From Cavia porcellus (lineage: Eukaryota; Chordata; Mammalia; Rodentia; Caviidae): a stretch of DNA of 64,000 nucleotides. The notes below the pieces were generated by a model. That model saw only the letters and a list, made by a program, of their open reading frames with translations. It had not been told where the DNA came from and ran no database searches. Below, one piece after another: positions 13,580-26,412 of the stretch (positions are counted from its first letter, which is position 1; every line of letters starts with the position of its first letter). The stretch covers positions 77,881,982 through 77,945,981 of the forward strand of contig NW_026947484.1 of the NCBI RefSeq assembly GCF_034190915.1. The letters are read 5' to 3'. Made by a program: the position numbers and the translations under genes.

Positions 13580-13800
13580 ATTTATTCAACACTCTGCAGT
13601 AGAGGCTGTGCTAAGCACTCTAATTAGATTATCTCGGTGAAGCCTCACCACTGGAAGTTCTGTCATAAATCTCATTTTGAGGATGAGGAAACTGAGGCAT
13701 AGAATGGCTGAGGAGCTTGTTCAAAGTGATATCCTTGGACGTGAAAAAGTTAGGTTTCAGCTGTTTCCTTCCTCTGAACCCAGGCTGTATGTTTCTCCGA
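13580..13800 (-). mobile_element. MIR SINE
   Basis: The reverse-complement MIR signature is clear: CTGTGCTAAGCACTCTAATT, GAGGATGAGGAAACTGAGGC and TGAACCCAGGCTGTATG. Confidence 0.75.
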
Positions 13801-15164
13801 TTCTCAGATTATCTAAACTCAGGGGGTTCTCCTATACTATTAATTCATAATTGTGCTTAGAGATGCTTTGACTTATCTCATGGAATGTGTCTATGCTGCT
13901 ATGTGTAATTTGATTTTAATTTTTTTGAATCATTTTCCCCAACCAGAGTAAAATGTCTGCAGGAATCAATGGAAATCTCACTTACACTAGAAGTGAAGTT
14001 TTCTTCCCTTCCCACATTTCTCTCTTTTGAAGTGCAGAGTATAGTGCCTGCCTCTGTCACTGTTCTCATACACCAGATGCAAAAGAATTAGAGAATAGAT
14101 AACACGGTATAAGTGGAATTTGTTTACAAAATCTTTATATATCAATTCTCTCAAGGAAGAATCTTTGACACAATGTGTGTACAATGTCATGGGTAGCTAT
14201 GAGATGCTAAAGCGGATTGCTGATCATTAGTCTGTGGTGTTTAACTTGAGGAATAATTCCTAAACCCATTCTTATTGACCCTTGAACCATAAATTGATAT
14301 GGCAGGAAGTATAGTTTAATGGTGAAGGTAGAGTATTTGCTGAGTACCTGTCTTTGTCCTAGATTTTATCTCTCTGAATGCCCAGTACTGAACTATGAGA
14401 AAAATGTGAGAAAGCCAAGGAACAGGAATTTTGAGTAACTATAATTGTTACAAAGATTTTCATTGAGAGCTAGGAAAGTGAATTACACTTTACCTGTCCA
14501 GAGACCAGGGTTTCCACCACTACTGAAGATGGAATTTTTCTTAAGAGTGAATGCTTAAATTCCACAGTACACTTTTGTGTAGCATTTTGTTAGTATATCT
14601 AACTGAATAGTCATCACTTCCATAATAAATAGTATGGTGATAGGACACAAAGATTAGAATCATAAGAATAGAGATTTAAAAAGACCTTAAATCAGCAGGT
14701 TCAACACTCATCCATTGCTTATCCACCTTGGACATCTCCTATGCTATAGAACTCACTGCTGTTGGAGACAAACAATTTCATTTTGGAACAGTTAAAAATG
14801 TTCCAAGAAATGAAATGCAAATAATTTTTCATCATGAAAATTACTTAACAGGAAACCTGCTTACTACTGAGCTACCCTTCAAGAACCTCAAGCTTAACAT
14901 GTTCAAACCTTAATTCATAAAGCAGTTTCATAGTTTTGTTTATATTTAATTGGAAGCTGGGCATACCAGAGAAGAGTGAGTACTAATGAAAGTAACGCTA
15001 CCCCATCAATAATTAAACACAGATTACATTTAAACACCCCTTCTTTCATTACTAAGGCCAAGGAAAGAGGTCAGTAAAAAGTGTCTTCCTATCTATCGCC
15101 TTGGAATTTTCCAAGATCGCTTGGTCAGAGCTTAGTAGCTTAGTATTCCATTTATACAAGAAGA

Positions 15165-15545
15165 CAATTCTATCAGTCAGGGCTCTACAGGGAAAAAAAG
15201 CAGATGAGACATTCAAAAGGGATTTGAGACGCATTAGTGAAGAGACCTTTACAAAGCTATGGGCAGGGTTCAAGGAAGTCAACTTTGTGTTCAAGCACCA
15301 CGAGGTGAACAATAGTGAAGAACCATTGGTGCCTGCAAGCCAGAGGGGTGAAGGGAAGGAGCAGGTTCCAAACAAAGGAAAAGGAGCCACAGAAAATAAG
15401 ATCACACATTTGGGCACACACACACCAGCAAAACTATGGCCTGAGGTATCGGCAGGCTGCCAAAGAGAAGCTCAATCAGAGAAACAGATGAATGCTTTAT
15501 CTGTCACTGCCCTACCCACTTTCAGAGTTACTGGCAGTGGCTGAA
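15165..15545 (-). mobile_element. Probable old interspersed repeat
   Basis: The segment begins ATCAGTCAGGGCTCTACAGG, similar to the reversed end of old mammalian LTRs (a CTGACTAATA-type terminus). The remainder is too diverged to name. An open frame of 147 codons across it has no recognisable domain. Confidence 0.3.
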
Positions 15546-17224
15546 TTCCTACTTGTCGTGATTGGAAGAAAAAAGACTAAGTTGGATTCTAAGCAGTCTG
15601 ACGTCAGTTCCTTCAGACACAGAGAAAGGCACAGAAGAACAGAGAGTGGACTTGCAGATTTAGATAGAGAATTCCATTCCTGTGAAATTCTACACTACCC
15701 TTATGTTACCTGAAGTTTGCTTTCTCTTCTTAGTCCCCTCTTGGCATTTACTCCTACCATATTCTCTCATTTCCACCTACCAAGTCAGCAATAGTCCATT
15801 TCTAGAAAGTCTTTGGCCTTGGAGAGAAATGATAACCGCACAGGTCTGCCAAATTTTTCCATGAGAAGAGGTTAGCATGTGTCTCTTAGATTGTACAAGT
15901 TAATTATTTTTAAAATGCATCATAATTAACTGAGAAAATCTGCTAAGGAATTTTGTATTAATTTTATACACATATACACATATTGAGCTCCAGTTCATAC
16001 TTTAAATAATATTTCTTTTTCTTAATTCCTTTCGGAGTCTTTATCTAACTGTCCTTGGTAAAAACCATTGGTAGGCTTTAAGCCCTAGTAAGGTAAATTG
16101 CTAGTCTTAGATTTTCTAATCCAAATGTTTTTTCCCCATCCTCAATATGTTTGAAGCCTTACCTCTCAGAAAGTATATCCTCAACTAAATTTTTCTGAGA
16201 CTAAAGTTTTCTGAACAAAATGCCTCCAAACCAAATTTTTCAATGGCACCTTTTTATATCATTAAAGAAATCTGATTCACAAATTTATTTCAGACAAGTC
16301 TGGTGCATTGAAAATAAAAAGGAATCATTCATATTTTTATGGAATCCTTGAAATGGAGATGACACAACTTGAAAGCAAGTTCAAGGAAACGTTTGCATCA
16401 ATTTAACTTGAATGTTGGTGAGACAGATTTTTCTGAGGTGTTTTGAGCCTGAGATAAGTTTTTGAACTTATCTAAATCAAAGTTTACACACTGTATACAC
16501 ACAGCAGGTCTGACAATGGAATGCTAGTCAACACTATCGTATGTTGGTGATGAAAATGACAGATTACTAGGTAGCGTGAGCAGAATAAGGGCACCATTCT
16601 GTAGCTGAGACGTTAGCAAGTTTGGCAGGAAGATCTCAGAGTTCCATAATTCTCTAATGCATGTATATTCTCTCCTTAATGCTAATAGTATGATGGATAT
16701 ACTGAGAAACAATCTTTTTAATGCATGCACTCATTTATTCAAGTATATATTAAGTTCCTGGTTTGAGGCAAGTCTTGCAATCGGAGTAGGGCATAAAACA
16801 GAGACTAAAACATGAATTGGCGGCTTGGATGAGTGACATTATATCAAAATGGGAAGGCATTTCTGAAACCAAACTGTCAGATACTCTGTTCCCATGGTAT
16901 CTTTTCATTTGTTTAGTGCCCTGCATGAAACTATCCAGGATTAGTCACAGGCAGTAGGTGAAAAAATAGTGAAGTTGTGTATGTGTCATAAGATCAGCAA
17001 ATCACAAAAGGTGAAATTGCTCTTGGACCTCTCTGAGAAACAATCTCAGATACATCACATTCCTGCATATTCATGGCAGTGTAGCCCACATTACTAGGTC
17101 CTGTGTTGAGCAGTGACAGCCACACATTAGCCAGTTTACTTGTTTATACTCAAGAGTACCTTCCCTTTATGCTCCCTAAATCCATTCTCTGCCACTCTTG
17201 GAATAGTTTTTGCTAAGTCTGAAT

Positions 17225-18145
17225 CTAGTAGTTATATTTCTTTTCTTAAGTTATTGACAGTTTCCCTTGCCTACTAAGATAGATTCCAATTCATCAATAA
17301 GCTCCACAGTGATCTGATTGCTGCAAACCTCTCCACTTCCTTCCTAAGGCCTTTGTGTGGATTCTGCTATCATGACCTGATGGTATGCCAACTAGCTTTC
17401 ACGCCTCCACATTTCTGTGCATGCTGTAGGTCCACCTGGGCCAATCTTCTTTTCTTTCATAATTCCACTCCTGTTCTGTGGCTCTCCTCCAATATATCTC
17501 TATCTTTGTCGCCATCTTTCAAGCACCTTTATTCCCTTGATGATACAATAGTTTCCTAACTAGCCTCCACTTGGCTCCATACTCATGCTTTCCCACCCAG
17601 TCCAGCCTTGAGTGCCAGGATAAAGCTAATCATCACCTACCTCTACTCCACCCTCTTCCTATCGCTCAAAAAATAAAGAACAGGAACCTTACCAGGGCTT
17701 ATACAGGAGGACTTACCAGCCCTTCCTTGTCTTTCCAGCCTCATCTCCTCCTGCAAAGTTTGCTCAAAAAATAATAATCTTTTGTCACACCATTGTATTT
17801 CTTCCTGCTGCAGGCTCTGCACGTGCTAGTCTATCTTCTTACACTGTTTGCAGACATTCCCTGCCCATTCTGTAGACCTTAGCTCAACAAGGAAGGAAGC
17901 TCTCACAAGAAAGATTTGCCCGATTCCTGATACAGGTAAAATTTATTTTGTGGTTTCATACAAGAAGGTTGCTCTTCTTTATAACATTCGCCTCAGTTTG
18001 TGGGTGGTTAATAACTTGACTAATGTCTGTCTACATCCCAGAAGCAAGTTTTGTGAGTAACGGTTTTGTCCATCATTGAATTGCTAACCTGTTCCAGTGC
18101 CTGTCACAAAAGGGGTGCTCAAAATTGTTTAATGAACCCATAGAT
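17225..18145 (+). mobile_element. L2 LINE, 3' region
   Basis: The stretch follows L2 in sense orientation, with CAACCTCTCC-like and CCTCATCTCCTCCTGCAAAG segments. It ends with a form of the L2 3' terminus (CAGTGCCTGTCACAAAAGGG and a GTTTAATGAA end). Confidence 0.65.
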
Positions 18146-18741
18146 TACTCTGTCTCCCAAGACTCTTTCTAAATTGCTTTATTTGGAAAGTGTGTACCAT
18201 CTCCACTGCCATCATCCCAGGTGGGGTTGGTTTTGTAGCAGCCTATGTGTTAGAGAACATAACTCCCTTCTGTAGTATTTTGTTAGTCTCTTGAGAAACT
18301 CAAAGTCCAGAAGGAGACAAGTAGTATCTTAATCAACTTTATATGTACCATGTCTGACACATCGACAATGAACAATACATTTATCCATCAGTTTTTAATT
18401 GAGGCAAAATTTTAATTGAGCTCATTTTTTAATTGAGGCAAAAGTCATTTAATGTAGAATTTAGCATTTTAAGTATTTTAAAGTGTATGATTCACCAGTA
18501 TTTAGTACATCCACAGTGTTTAGTATATTCATCATCACCATCCAGTTTCAGAACATTTGTGTCACCGGAAGGAAATCCCATGTCCATTAAGCTATCATTC
18601 TTATGCCTCCCTCTCAAGTTTCTATAGATCACTACTTTGCTTGCTATATGCAGATTTCCCAACAGTAGATATTTCATATAAAATGAAAGATACAGTATGT
18701 AGTTTATTGTGTCCCACTTCTTGCAGTTATCAAGCATGTGT

Positions 18742-18742
<1 letters not shown>

Positions 18743-18778
<36 letters not shown>

Positions 18779-18787
18779 AATATATAC

Positions 18788-18818
<31 letters not shown>

Positions 18819-18820
18819 AA
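18743..18820. repeat. (CA)n/(TA)n compound microsatellite
   Basis: Two CA runs separated and followed by TATA-type runs, nested in the antisense L1. Confidence 0.95.
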
Positions 18821-19167
18821 TTTTATCTTATGGCCAAATAATGTATAATTGTATTGATATATCACGTCTAGTTTATTAATTTATCTGTTGATGAATATTT
18901 AAGTTGCATCAACTTTTTGGCTACAGTGTGTATTGTTCTATAAACATTCATGTGCAGGTTTTCATTTAATTGTGTTTGTTATAGTCCTAGGAATTAGAAC
19001 TGCTGGGTTAAATGATAATTCTGTACTTAACTGGTTGAAAACCTAGTATTGAACTGCTTTCTCCAGTGGTTGCTCCGCTTTGATTTCCCACCAGCAATGC
19101 ATGGGGCTTCAAATTATTTCTCTACCACTTTATGAACACTTATGATTTCCTATATAAAAAATATTAA

Positions 19168-19262
19168 TGGGCTGGGGCACATCTCAATGACAGAAGTTGC
19201 CTAGCGTGCAAGAGGCCCTGGGTTTGATCTCCAGCACTGCAAAAAAGCATTTTTTAAAAAGC
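19168..19262 (+). mobile_element. ID SINE
   Basis: GGGCTGGGGCACATCTCAAT, GCCTAGCGTGCAAGAGGCCC and TTGATCTCCAGCACTGC are close to the classic rodent ID (BC1-like) sequence. It sits inside the antisense L1. Confidence 0.8.
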
Positions 19263-19897
19263 TTCAGAATTATTTTTATAGTCATCCTAGTTGTTAAAAT
19301 CTAGGTTCTCAGTGTGGCTAATGATGTTAAAAATCTTTTCATATGTGTCTTGGTCATTTACATATCCTCTTTGGAAAAACATCTACTCAGTTTTTGTGCC
19401 TATTTTTTTTTAAATTCGGTAGTCTGCATTTTTACTGCTGAGTTGTAAGAGTGCTTTATATAGTCTGGATACCAGGCCATTGCAAATATTTCCTTCCATT
19501 CTGAGGAATGTCCTCTCATTTTCTCAATAGTATTTTTGAAGCACAAATTTTAAAAATTTGACGTTAAACTTATCTATTCTTTCTTTGCTTCTGTATTATT
19601 TTGGGGAAGGTTCTAAAATTCTACAATGTTAGATACTACTGGCCACAATAGATGCAAAAAGCTTTTCGGATTTTATGGAAGACTGGGTATTGTAGATCCA
19701 ACCACTAGAATGGACTTTATATGTAGAACATTATTTTAGTGTTAGAATTAGTTTCCAGGATTGAAGCTAAAAGTGTCAGGATAGAATTACGTGAAGACCG
19801 AGAGATTTAAGACAGAATACTTTAAATGTGCATTCTGAGGTAACTTAAAGAAGATTCTGTTAAAACAATTCAAGAAAAATATAGGAAGGTTAATAGA

Positions 19898-20230
19898 ATG
19901 CTGTATTGGTTACTTTCTTGTCACGGGGACCAAATACCTGACACATGCATCTGCAAAGAGGAGAAGTTCATTTTGTCTCATGAGTTTAGTAGATTCAGTC
20001 CGTGGTCAGCTGGCTCCAAGGAAGAAATGGAATGGCAAAATGGGCTTGGTGATGAAAGTTTTACTCCATGCTGGCCAGGAAGCAGGGAAAGAGAAGAGGA
20101 GGAGCTGGGGACAAGAATACATGCTTCTAGATTTCGCTCTCTGAAGAGGCTCCACCTCCAAGCAAATGAGACTTGTGGATGGACATTTCAGACCTAAATC
20201 ACAACATATGCTCAGAGTAATGCTGAGGAA
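19898..20230 (-). mobile_element. MT-type MaLR LTR (rodent)
   Basis: The + strand reads GTATTGGTTACTTTCTTGTC, then GGGGACCAAATACCTGACAC, then a GGCCAGGAAGCAGGGAAAG segment. This is the layout of a reversed MT/MTD MaLR LTR, a family typical of rodents. Confidence 0.6.
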
Positions 20231-20455
20231 AGATCTGACAAAACCCAAGCAGTGCTTGAACTATAGAATACACTGTTATTCGTGAAGAAAGGAAATATTA
20301 AGAAATGCTACATACATGGACTGGTTATAGGAAAAAACCATCAGAGATAATATGGGAAGAAGAAAAGAACATAGTTCATGGTTAAACTCTAAGTAAAGTA
20401 AGATATGAAGTATTGCCCTATGCTTAATAAAGGGTCTGAAGAATCTAAATGAGGA

Positions 20456-20610
20456 GCCAGGCATGGTGATGCACGCCTGTAATCCTAGCACTTGGGAGAC
20501 TGAAGCAGGAGGATTGTAAATTTGAGACCACCCTGGGCTGCAAAGTAAGTTGGAGGCCAGCCTGAACTGAATAGCGAGACCCTGTCTCAAAAAGACAACA
20601 ACAAAAAATC
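20456..20610 (+). mobile_element. B1 SINE
   Basis: A nearly full B1: GCCAGGCATGGTGATGCACG, CCTAGCACTTGGGAG, the two internal duplicate blocks and GAGACCCTGTCTCAAAAAG. Confidence 0.9.
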
Positions 20611-21671
20611 TAAATAAAACTCCTAAAGAATAAATGAATACCTTGCACAAAATAAATGCTCAATAATGTGTTTGTTGCGGAAAAAGAAAAATTCTCTGAA
20701 AATAAGTAAATTTGATATGATCAGTATATCTCCATTGAGAAATGACATTTCCAAATAGGTTATTGATCAGGCTACAGTAAATAAGACATTTCCTAGAGCT
20801 GTACCACTAAAAAGAAACAGAAGGAAAAGAAGAAAGCTAACCTACTTGCAAGTCTAAAGGCTCACTGTGGGAGGGAAAACACTAATGAGAGACAAATTAT
20901 TCAGACCACAGGGAGATAGTCATTTACTGGAGATAGAGGGAAGGTGGTAATATAATAGTCTAGTATTATTCTTATTTAAATATTTTAACTTAGAATAAAC
21001 ATACTCTTTCTTCTCTTATCAGCTCCTCTCCATGGCTTTCCTGTCTCTCTTTTATAGCCTGAGAAATTTTTTACCAATATTAAGACAACTCAAAAAGGGA
21101 TTTTAAGCAAGGATACAGATGTACGAGAGATATTGTTTAAAACCTATGAACATACTTTATGCTACTGTGACCAGTAGTGTATATATACTACAATTTGTTT
21201 TGTTGAATTAAGTCCGAGATCAAGTAGAAATCTCTTAAAATATTTTATAGCATGCTTGTGGTAGTGGTCTCGGTGCTGTACAGATTTGTCAAAACTGATC
21301 AGATTTTATGCTGAAGTATAAATAATATCTTTAAAAAGTTGACAAAAAGAAACAGAAGAGTCTGTTGCAGGCAAGTTAATTGTAGCGCTGAAAGAACTGG
21401 CCTACTACCCTCAGGCTAAGAAGAGCACTTTGCTGAACCTGGAAGGCCCTGCAGGATGGCTTTTCCCACAGAAAAGTGAGGAATGTCACTGTCACAGAAT
21501 TTAGGTTCTACAATCTCTGGTCTGGTGTTGGAAACAAATCCTGTACTTTAGTATGAAAACAAGGGCAATAGTAATGCACAATATAAAGAACTTTGGAAAC
21601 TATGAGGTACAGAATTGAGTTAATGATATCAATTTGATATACTTATTTGTTTAAAAACATCCTATTTGGAT

Positions 21672-21786
21672 GATTATTATAAGAAATAGAAAGTGTTGGA
21701 AAGATTATAGAGAAACTAGAACCTTCATGAATTGCTGGTAGACATGAAAATTATGAAACCATTATGAAAAATATGGTAATTTCTTT

Positions 21787-21836
<50 letters not shown>

Positions 21837-21950
21837 TATGATCCAGGAATTACACTTCTGGGTATATAGCTAAAATAACTGGAGGCACGGAAGGACAAAT
21901 ACTGTATGATTCCAGTTGCAGGGATATCTAGAGTAGTAACCATATTCAGA
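21672..21950 (+). mobile_element. Old L1 LINE fragment
   Basis: Sense L1 3' motifs are visible: GAACCTTCATGAATTGCTGG before, and CATATGATCCAGGAATTACA after, a TA microsatellite at 21.80-21.83 kb. The copy is short and decayed. Confidence 0.7.
21796..21832. repeat. (TA)n microsatellite
   Basis: A pure TA alternation inside an L1 fragment; likely length-variable. Confidence 0.95.
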
Positions 21951-23094
21951 GTCAGAAAACAAGGACACTTGCCAGGAGTCAGAACAAAGGGGAAAGTAGC
22001 TAAAAGGTCGAGAGAGAGACCTCCAGCTCTTCCAGATAAGGCGATGTCAGGCAGGCGCTTGCACAGAATTACAGCCCTGGCTTTTCACGTTTCCTGCATT
22101 CCTTTGACATCAGCCTTCTGATCTGTTTCCCTCACGTCTGAAGACTGCTGGAGGTGGTGTTCAGGAGAGAAGTAACAATTATGTAACAGCAACAGGAGGA
22201 AGGGAGCCACTGTGAAAAGTGAGTGAGAAGAGAATCCAATGTGTAAAAACAAAGTTAGAAACCGTCTCATGAATGGGAGAGAAAACGGAGGAAATCAGAA
22301 GTCGTGAAAGAAAGGAATCACCAAGCAGCTAAGCAGGGAAGAGTAAAATATTGTGCAGAAAAATAACAGGGTCTAAGGGTTCCAGCTGATGAAGGGAGCT
22401 GCCAGTTGGCCAACTTGTGGTTTAAAGATTGAAAAATGCCACAGTTTCCATAGCCAGCCAATATTTATTGCATAAGTGTTAGTTCTGATGAAGTACTCGG
22501 CAAAATACAATATTTGTACACAGATATTTTATAAATAAAAGTCGTGGAAATACCCATAGAAATCAAAAAGCAGAAAGTCACACCGCTCCCAGTAATACAT
22601 TTTGGGATTCTTTTTAATAAAACTTCTTATTTATTTTGTGTTAGGAAGAATACTTGGGAATAAAATTATTTTGAAAGGAGGCAAGGTAGAGCTCAATTCA
22701 TCTTCTCCCCCAAAATGGGTCGTAAGTAATCATAGCCAAACAAAGTTTCATATCTAGTTGAGTTAGAACTTAAACCTTTCTTAAAATTATTATGAAGGGA
22801 AAATTATTCAGTTGGGATAATCCTTACTTTTTATAACCCCTTTTCTTTCCTGGTATGTGGCTCTGAGCCAGTGTTCTGATTCTTAGAATGCTCCAAAAAA
22901 GATGAATTAAAGCAAAGGAAAGGAAATTCAAATAAGTGAATGGGGCTGCTTGGCAAAACTGAACATAAATTATGTGATTAGGAGGAGGTTGAAGTGAGCT
23001 GCCTTCACAGCAACTGCTTTTTTAAATATACTATTTCTATCTTCCATTTCCATAGAAGAAGGCAAACTAAAGTTGCATAAAAAATAGATAATAT

Positions 23095-23195
23095 TCATCA
23101 AACTACACATATGATGTGCCAGTGCCTATTCTAACTGCTTTGCATATATTACCTCATTTAATCTTTACAACAACCCCATATGTAGGAATCATGGA
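23095..23195 (-). mobile_element. MIR SINE fragment
   Basis: The reversed MIR core is visible as TGATGTGCCAGTGCCTATTC and TTACCTCATTTAATCTTTAC followed by AACAACCCCATA. Confidence 0.65.
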
Positions 23196-23727
23196 GGAGT
23201 TGATTGCTAAATTTTCAGGAATTTTGTGAGCTTGTTGTTATATTGAAATTGGTAATTACAGGAGTACATATATCATAGAAATTAACATATGCTCCAAAGC
23301 TGGGGTTTGGCAAAGGGGTGGAGAAAGGTGGTTATTGAACATGTTCTGGAATACCAGTGTTAACATCCCTCTTCCACAGAAAGATCAACTGGGACATAAA
23401 CATATGTCATGACCATGACCAAGCAAATAGTAATTATAGAGTTAAAGTTTTATCGTAAGCAACACCCACTGGGAGCCACAACTGAAATACATTGGCTGGT
23501 TTACAAAGCCTGGGGTCTAAATGTGGATTCTATTACTGTTTACACTGAGTATCAAAGACACATTAGGATAGAAATGTACAATCTCAGAGTGGTTTACATT
23601 TACTTCTGCTATAACATGGGTGAAATATAGTATTGTATACAAAAATTCAAAGTTGGTTTTTTTTCTTTCCTTCTTGTTCCCCTTCCCTTTTCTTCCTTTC
23701 CTGTCACCTCTCATGTTCTTCCTCCCT

Positions 23728-23732
<5 letters not shown>

Positions 23733-23770
<38 letters not shown>

Positions 23771-23913
23771 TCTTTTTGAGACAAAATCTTACTATGCAGT
23801 TCGGGCTGGCCTTGAGCTCACTTTGTAGCCCAGGTTGGTCTCGAACTTGCAATGATCCCCCTGCCTCAGCCTCCTGAGTGCTGGGATTACAGGCATGAGC
23901 CACTACACTCAGC
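23733..23913 (-). mobile_element. B1 SINE with long poly(A) tail
   Basis: The reverse strand carries a full B1 followed by a 37-base A run (T at 23,733-23,769 on the + strand). The length and purity of the tail suggest a comparatively young insertion. Confidence 0.9.
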
Positions 23914-24116
23914 TTCCTCCATTCCTTTGTCCTTCTTTCTTTCTTCTTCATTCCTTCCTAGCGTTGATTATATCTAGGCAATTGGACTAGAATGCATGTA
24001 AATCTCTTGGATAATTTGGCCACATTTAAAGAAGATGGTAGGGAATTTTCTCTGTGATATTCCTATATCACTTCCCTCATTATCACAAGAAATAGAACAC
24101 CTGTGCTGACCTTAGG

Positions 24117-24117
<1 letters not shown>

Positions 24118-24160
<43 letters not shown>
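24118..24160. repeat. (ATC)n trinucleotide repeat
   Basis: About 14 ATC units, followed by one CCATC interruption. Confidence 0.95.
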
Positions 24161-24596
24161 CCATCATTTACCAATATTTACTAAGCATGTGGTTTGTGCT
24201 GATCCCTGAGGACACACTGTGGTAGAAGGTATGGTCCTAGCCTTTGTCAAGTAATTTGCTTAGATAACAAGTGGAAATAGAAACAGAGCAGAGTAAGCAC
24301 AGCACTTGGGGAGCTGGAGGAGACTTCTGGGGGAAGAGGAAAAATAGCAGTGGAACTTAGAAGAGGAAGTGGGTTTTATAGGCAGGAAGAATATTTTGAA
24401 GAGGGCGCGAAGGCAAATACCATTTTGGTGTACAGAGTAATCAGTAGCACAAATTTGCCTAAGATAAAATTCTGAAATAGGAAATGAGGTTGGAAAGAAA
24501 CAACATTTGAAGAAAATCACAGAACTCATCAAAAAAGATGAGATTGAATAAATGGAGAAATAGTCTATGTTCATAGGAAGAACATTTTTAATTTTT

Positions 24597-24698
24597 TTTT
24601 TTGTCTTTTTCGTTTTTATCGGTACCAAGGATTGAACTCACAACTGCACACTTGCAAGGCAGGTGCTTATGCCGCTGAGCTAAATCCCCAGCCCCATG
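24597..24698 (-). mobile_element. ID-type tRNA-like SINE
   Basis: Reverse copy with ATCGGTACCAAGGATTGAAC, CACTTGCAAGGCAGGTGC and GCTAAATCCCCAGCCCC; the head matches the element at 31.2 kb. Confidence 0.8.
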
Positions 24699-24699
24699 G

Positions 24700-25383
24700 A
24701 AGAACATTTTTAAAATGTCATCCCTCCCAATTTAATCTATAGATTCAAGGGAATCTCAGTCAAGATCCCAGAAAGTTATCCCATAGATAAAGACAAACAT
24801 TGCAAAGTATATACAGAGAAACCAAAAAAATCCCTAATGAACAGAAGAAGAAAAAGAAGAGAAGGAGGACAAGGAGAAAGAGGAGGAGGAGGAGGAGGAG
24901 AAGGAGAAGAAGAAGAAGAAGAAGAAGAAGAAGAAGAAGAAGAAGAAGGGGAAAGTTGGAAGATTGTTATTAATGCCCTTAAGATATGGTGATAAAGACA
25001 GTGTGGTATCGGCAAAAAAATAGAATAAAAAATAGAAAGCCCAGAAATGGATTCATATTAAATATAATCAACTTATCTTTGACAAAAAGGACAAAAGTAA
25101 TGTAATAAATAATGTACAAATAGTCTTTTCAACCAATAATGCTGAAATAACTCTTGATAGTCTATCTACCTGTGTCTGTCTACATAGAGACCATATACAA
25201 AAATATGTAGACCTAAGTGCAAAACACAAAACTATAAAACTGCTAAACACAGGAAAAAATCTAGGTGACTATGGATTTAGTGATGACTTTTTAGATACAA
25301 CACCAAAGGCACAATCCATGAAAGAAATCATTCATAAGTTTGGTTTCATTACAATTCAAAACTTCTGGCCCACAAAAGACAAT
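24700..25383 (+). mobile_element. L1 LINE fragment, 5' piece of a split copy
   Basis: From about 24,725 the sequence follows the 3' part of L1 ORF2 in sense orientation: motifs corresponding to AATCTCAGTCAAGATCCCA, GTGTGGTATCGGC and GACTTTTTAGATACAACACC. Stops and gaps make it non-functional. A GAA/GAG repeat interrupts it at 24,842-24,949. It is cut at 25,383 by a second L1 and resumes at 27,501. Confidence 0.8.
24842..24949. repeat. (GAA)n/(GAG)n purine tract
   Basis: Almost all purine for about 108 bases, with a GAG block and a longer GAA block. It interrupts the plus-strand L1. Confidence 0.95.
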
Positions 25384-25530
25384 GTTTTTATAAATGTTTA
25401 TTTTTATGTTTATAGTACATAATCACTACATTCCTTGTAGAAAATTGGTAAAAATATATAACACATTTTCATTCTTTTTTCATCTGATAACCCCTCTCTT
25501 GCTTCTCATCTCTTGGCTTTTCTCCCTCCC

Positions 25531-25573
25531 TCTGTCTCTGTCTCTGTCTCTGTCTCTGTCTCTGTCTCTGTCT
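25531..25573. repeat. (TCTCTG)n hexanucleotide repeat
   Basis: About seven units beside an ID-type SINE fragment. Confidence 0.95.
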
Positions 25574-25575
25574 TT

Positions 25576-25640
25576 CTTTAGTGCCTGGAATCAAATTCAA
25601 GACATTGTGCTTGCCAGGCTTGGCCCCCTTCTCTCCCTTT
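25576..25640 (-). mobile_element. ID-type SINE fragment
   Basis: GTGCCTGGAATCAAATTCAA and GTGCTTGCCAGGC mark a reversed ID-type piece; a TCTCTG repeat stands in place of its tail. Confidence 0.6.
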
Positions 25641-25842
25641 TTCCAGTAGAAGCTTTTAAATTTGTTATGATCTTATATGTTGATCCTTGATGTTACTGCT
25701 TATGTAATTGGGGCTCTGTTTAGAAAATCCTTGCCTGTACCCATGTTTTCAAGCATCTTACCTAGTTTATATTCTACCAGATTCAGTGTCTCTTTTAACA
25801 TTTGGATCTTTGATCCATTTTGGTTTTAGTTTAGCATATGCT

Positions 25843-26412
25843 TGTGGTAGATTAACTAATGGTCAACTTGTAACACTCAACTGAACTGAATCAGTGTGGT
25901 GCTGGGTGTGGAAGGCCCACCTGAGGATTGTTGCCAACAGCATAAAAGGAGAACTGGAAGAGAAGATGGTGTGCTGTTGATTCTCCTGGAGAAGCTAATT
26001 ACGCTAATTTTCCTGATATGCACTCAGCTATTCTCATCAGAGAAGGAGCTCAGGTCCTCACTGTCACTGAGGTTGCCTGTGGTTCTTTGCAGGGGTGCTC
26101 TGGTCCTTTGAGCATTGCTTCCTGGCTTCAGTGCAGATCTCTCAGCCTGCTGGCACAGATCCTTCACCCCACTGCCTCAGACTATCTAGCTTCCACCACT
26201 GACCTTTGGGCCTTGCCAGTGCAGATCCTTTCCACAACTTGCATGAGACATTGCCATGGGCTCTAGGCCTCCATCTGGATCTGTGTAGGACATTATCATA
26301 GGACCCAGGCCCTCAGCTGAATTCTTTAGGTCTCTAATGCATCGACAGAACTGTTGAGCTTTTCTACATTTGACTTTTGGATGAGTATTATAAAATAATC
26401 CTTAAAGTCATG
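25843..26412 (+). mobile_element. ERV-type LTR, copy 2 (single internal unit)
   Basis: This is the same family as the copies at 9.8-10.7 and 53.1-53.9 kb but in plus orientation, beginning TGTGGTAGATT, with CATAAAAGG as a possible TATA element. It has only one copy of the internal unit and is about 570 bp long. It interrupts the minus-strand L1, so it is the younger element. Confidence 0.65.

Larger units (their letters stand above)
10675..17224. other. Intergenic DNA, no gene seen
   Basis: Holds the 94-bp duplicate (12.85 kb), a MIR (13.6 kb) and a doubtful old repeat (15.2 kb). The remaining parts show no coding signal. Confidence 0.55.
18370..19600 (-). mobile_element. Old L1 LINE, 3' region, antisense
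   Basis: Read on the + strand this follows the reverse complement of an old mammalian L1 3' end, with stretches equivalent to TTATCTGTTGATGAATATTT, GAACTGCTGGGTTAAATGA and CTGGATACCAGGCCATTGC. A CA/TA compound microsatellite (18.74-18.82 kb) and an ID-type SINE (19.17-19.26 kb) are nested in it. Confidence 0.75.
20611..24596. other. Intergenic DNA, no gene seen
   Basis: Apart from the L1, MIR and B1 pieces and microsatellites listed, 20.6-21.67, 21.95-23.09 and 23.2-23.73 kb show nothing recognisable. Confidence 0.55.

Noticed and set aside
24776..25015. Serine/proline repeat protein on the minus strand
   Set aside because: It is only the translation of the GAA/GAG repeat inside an L1.
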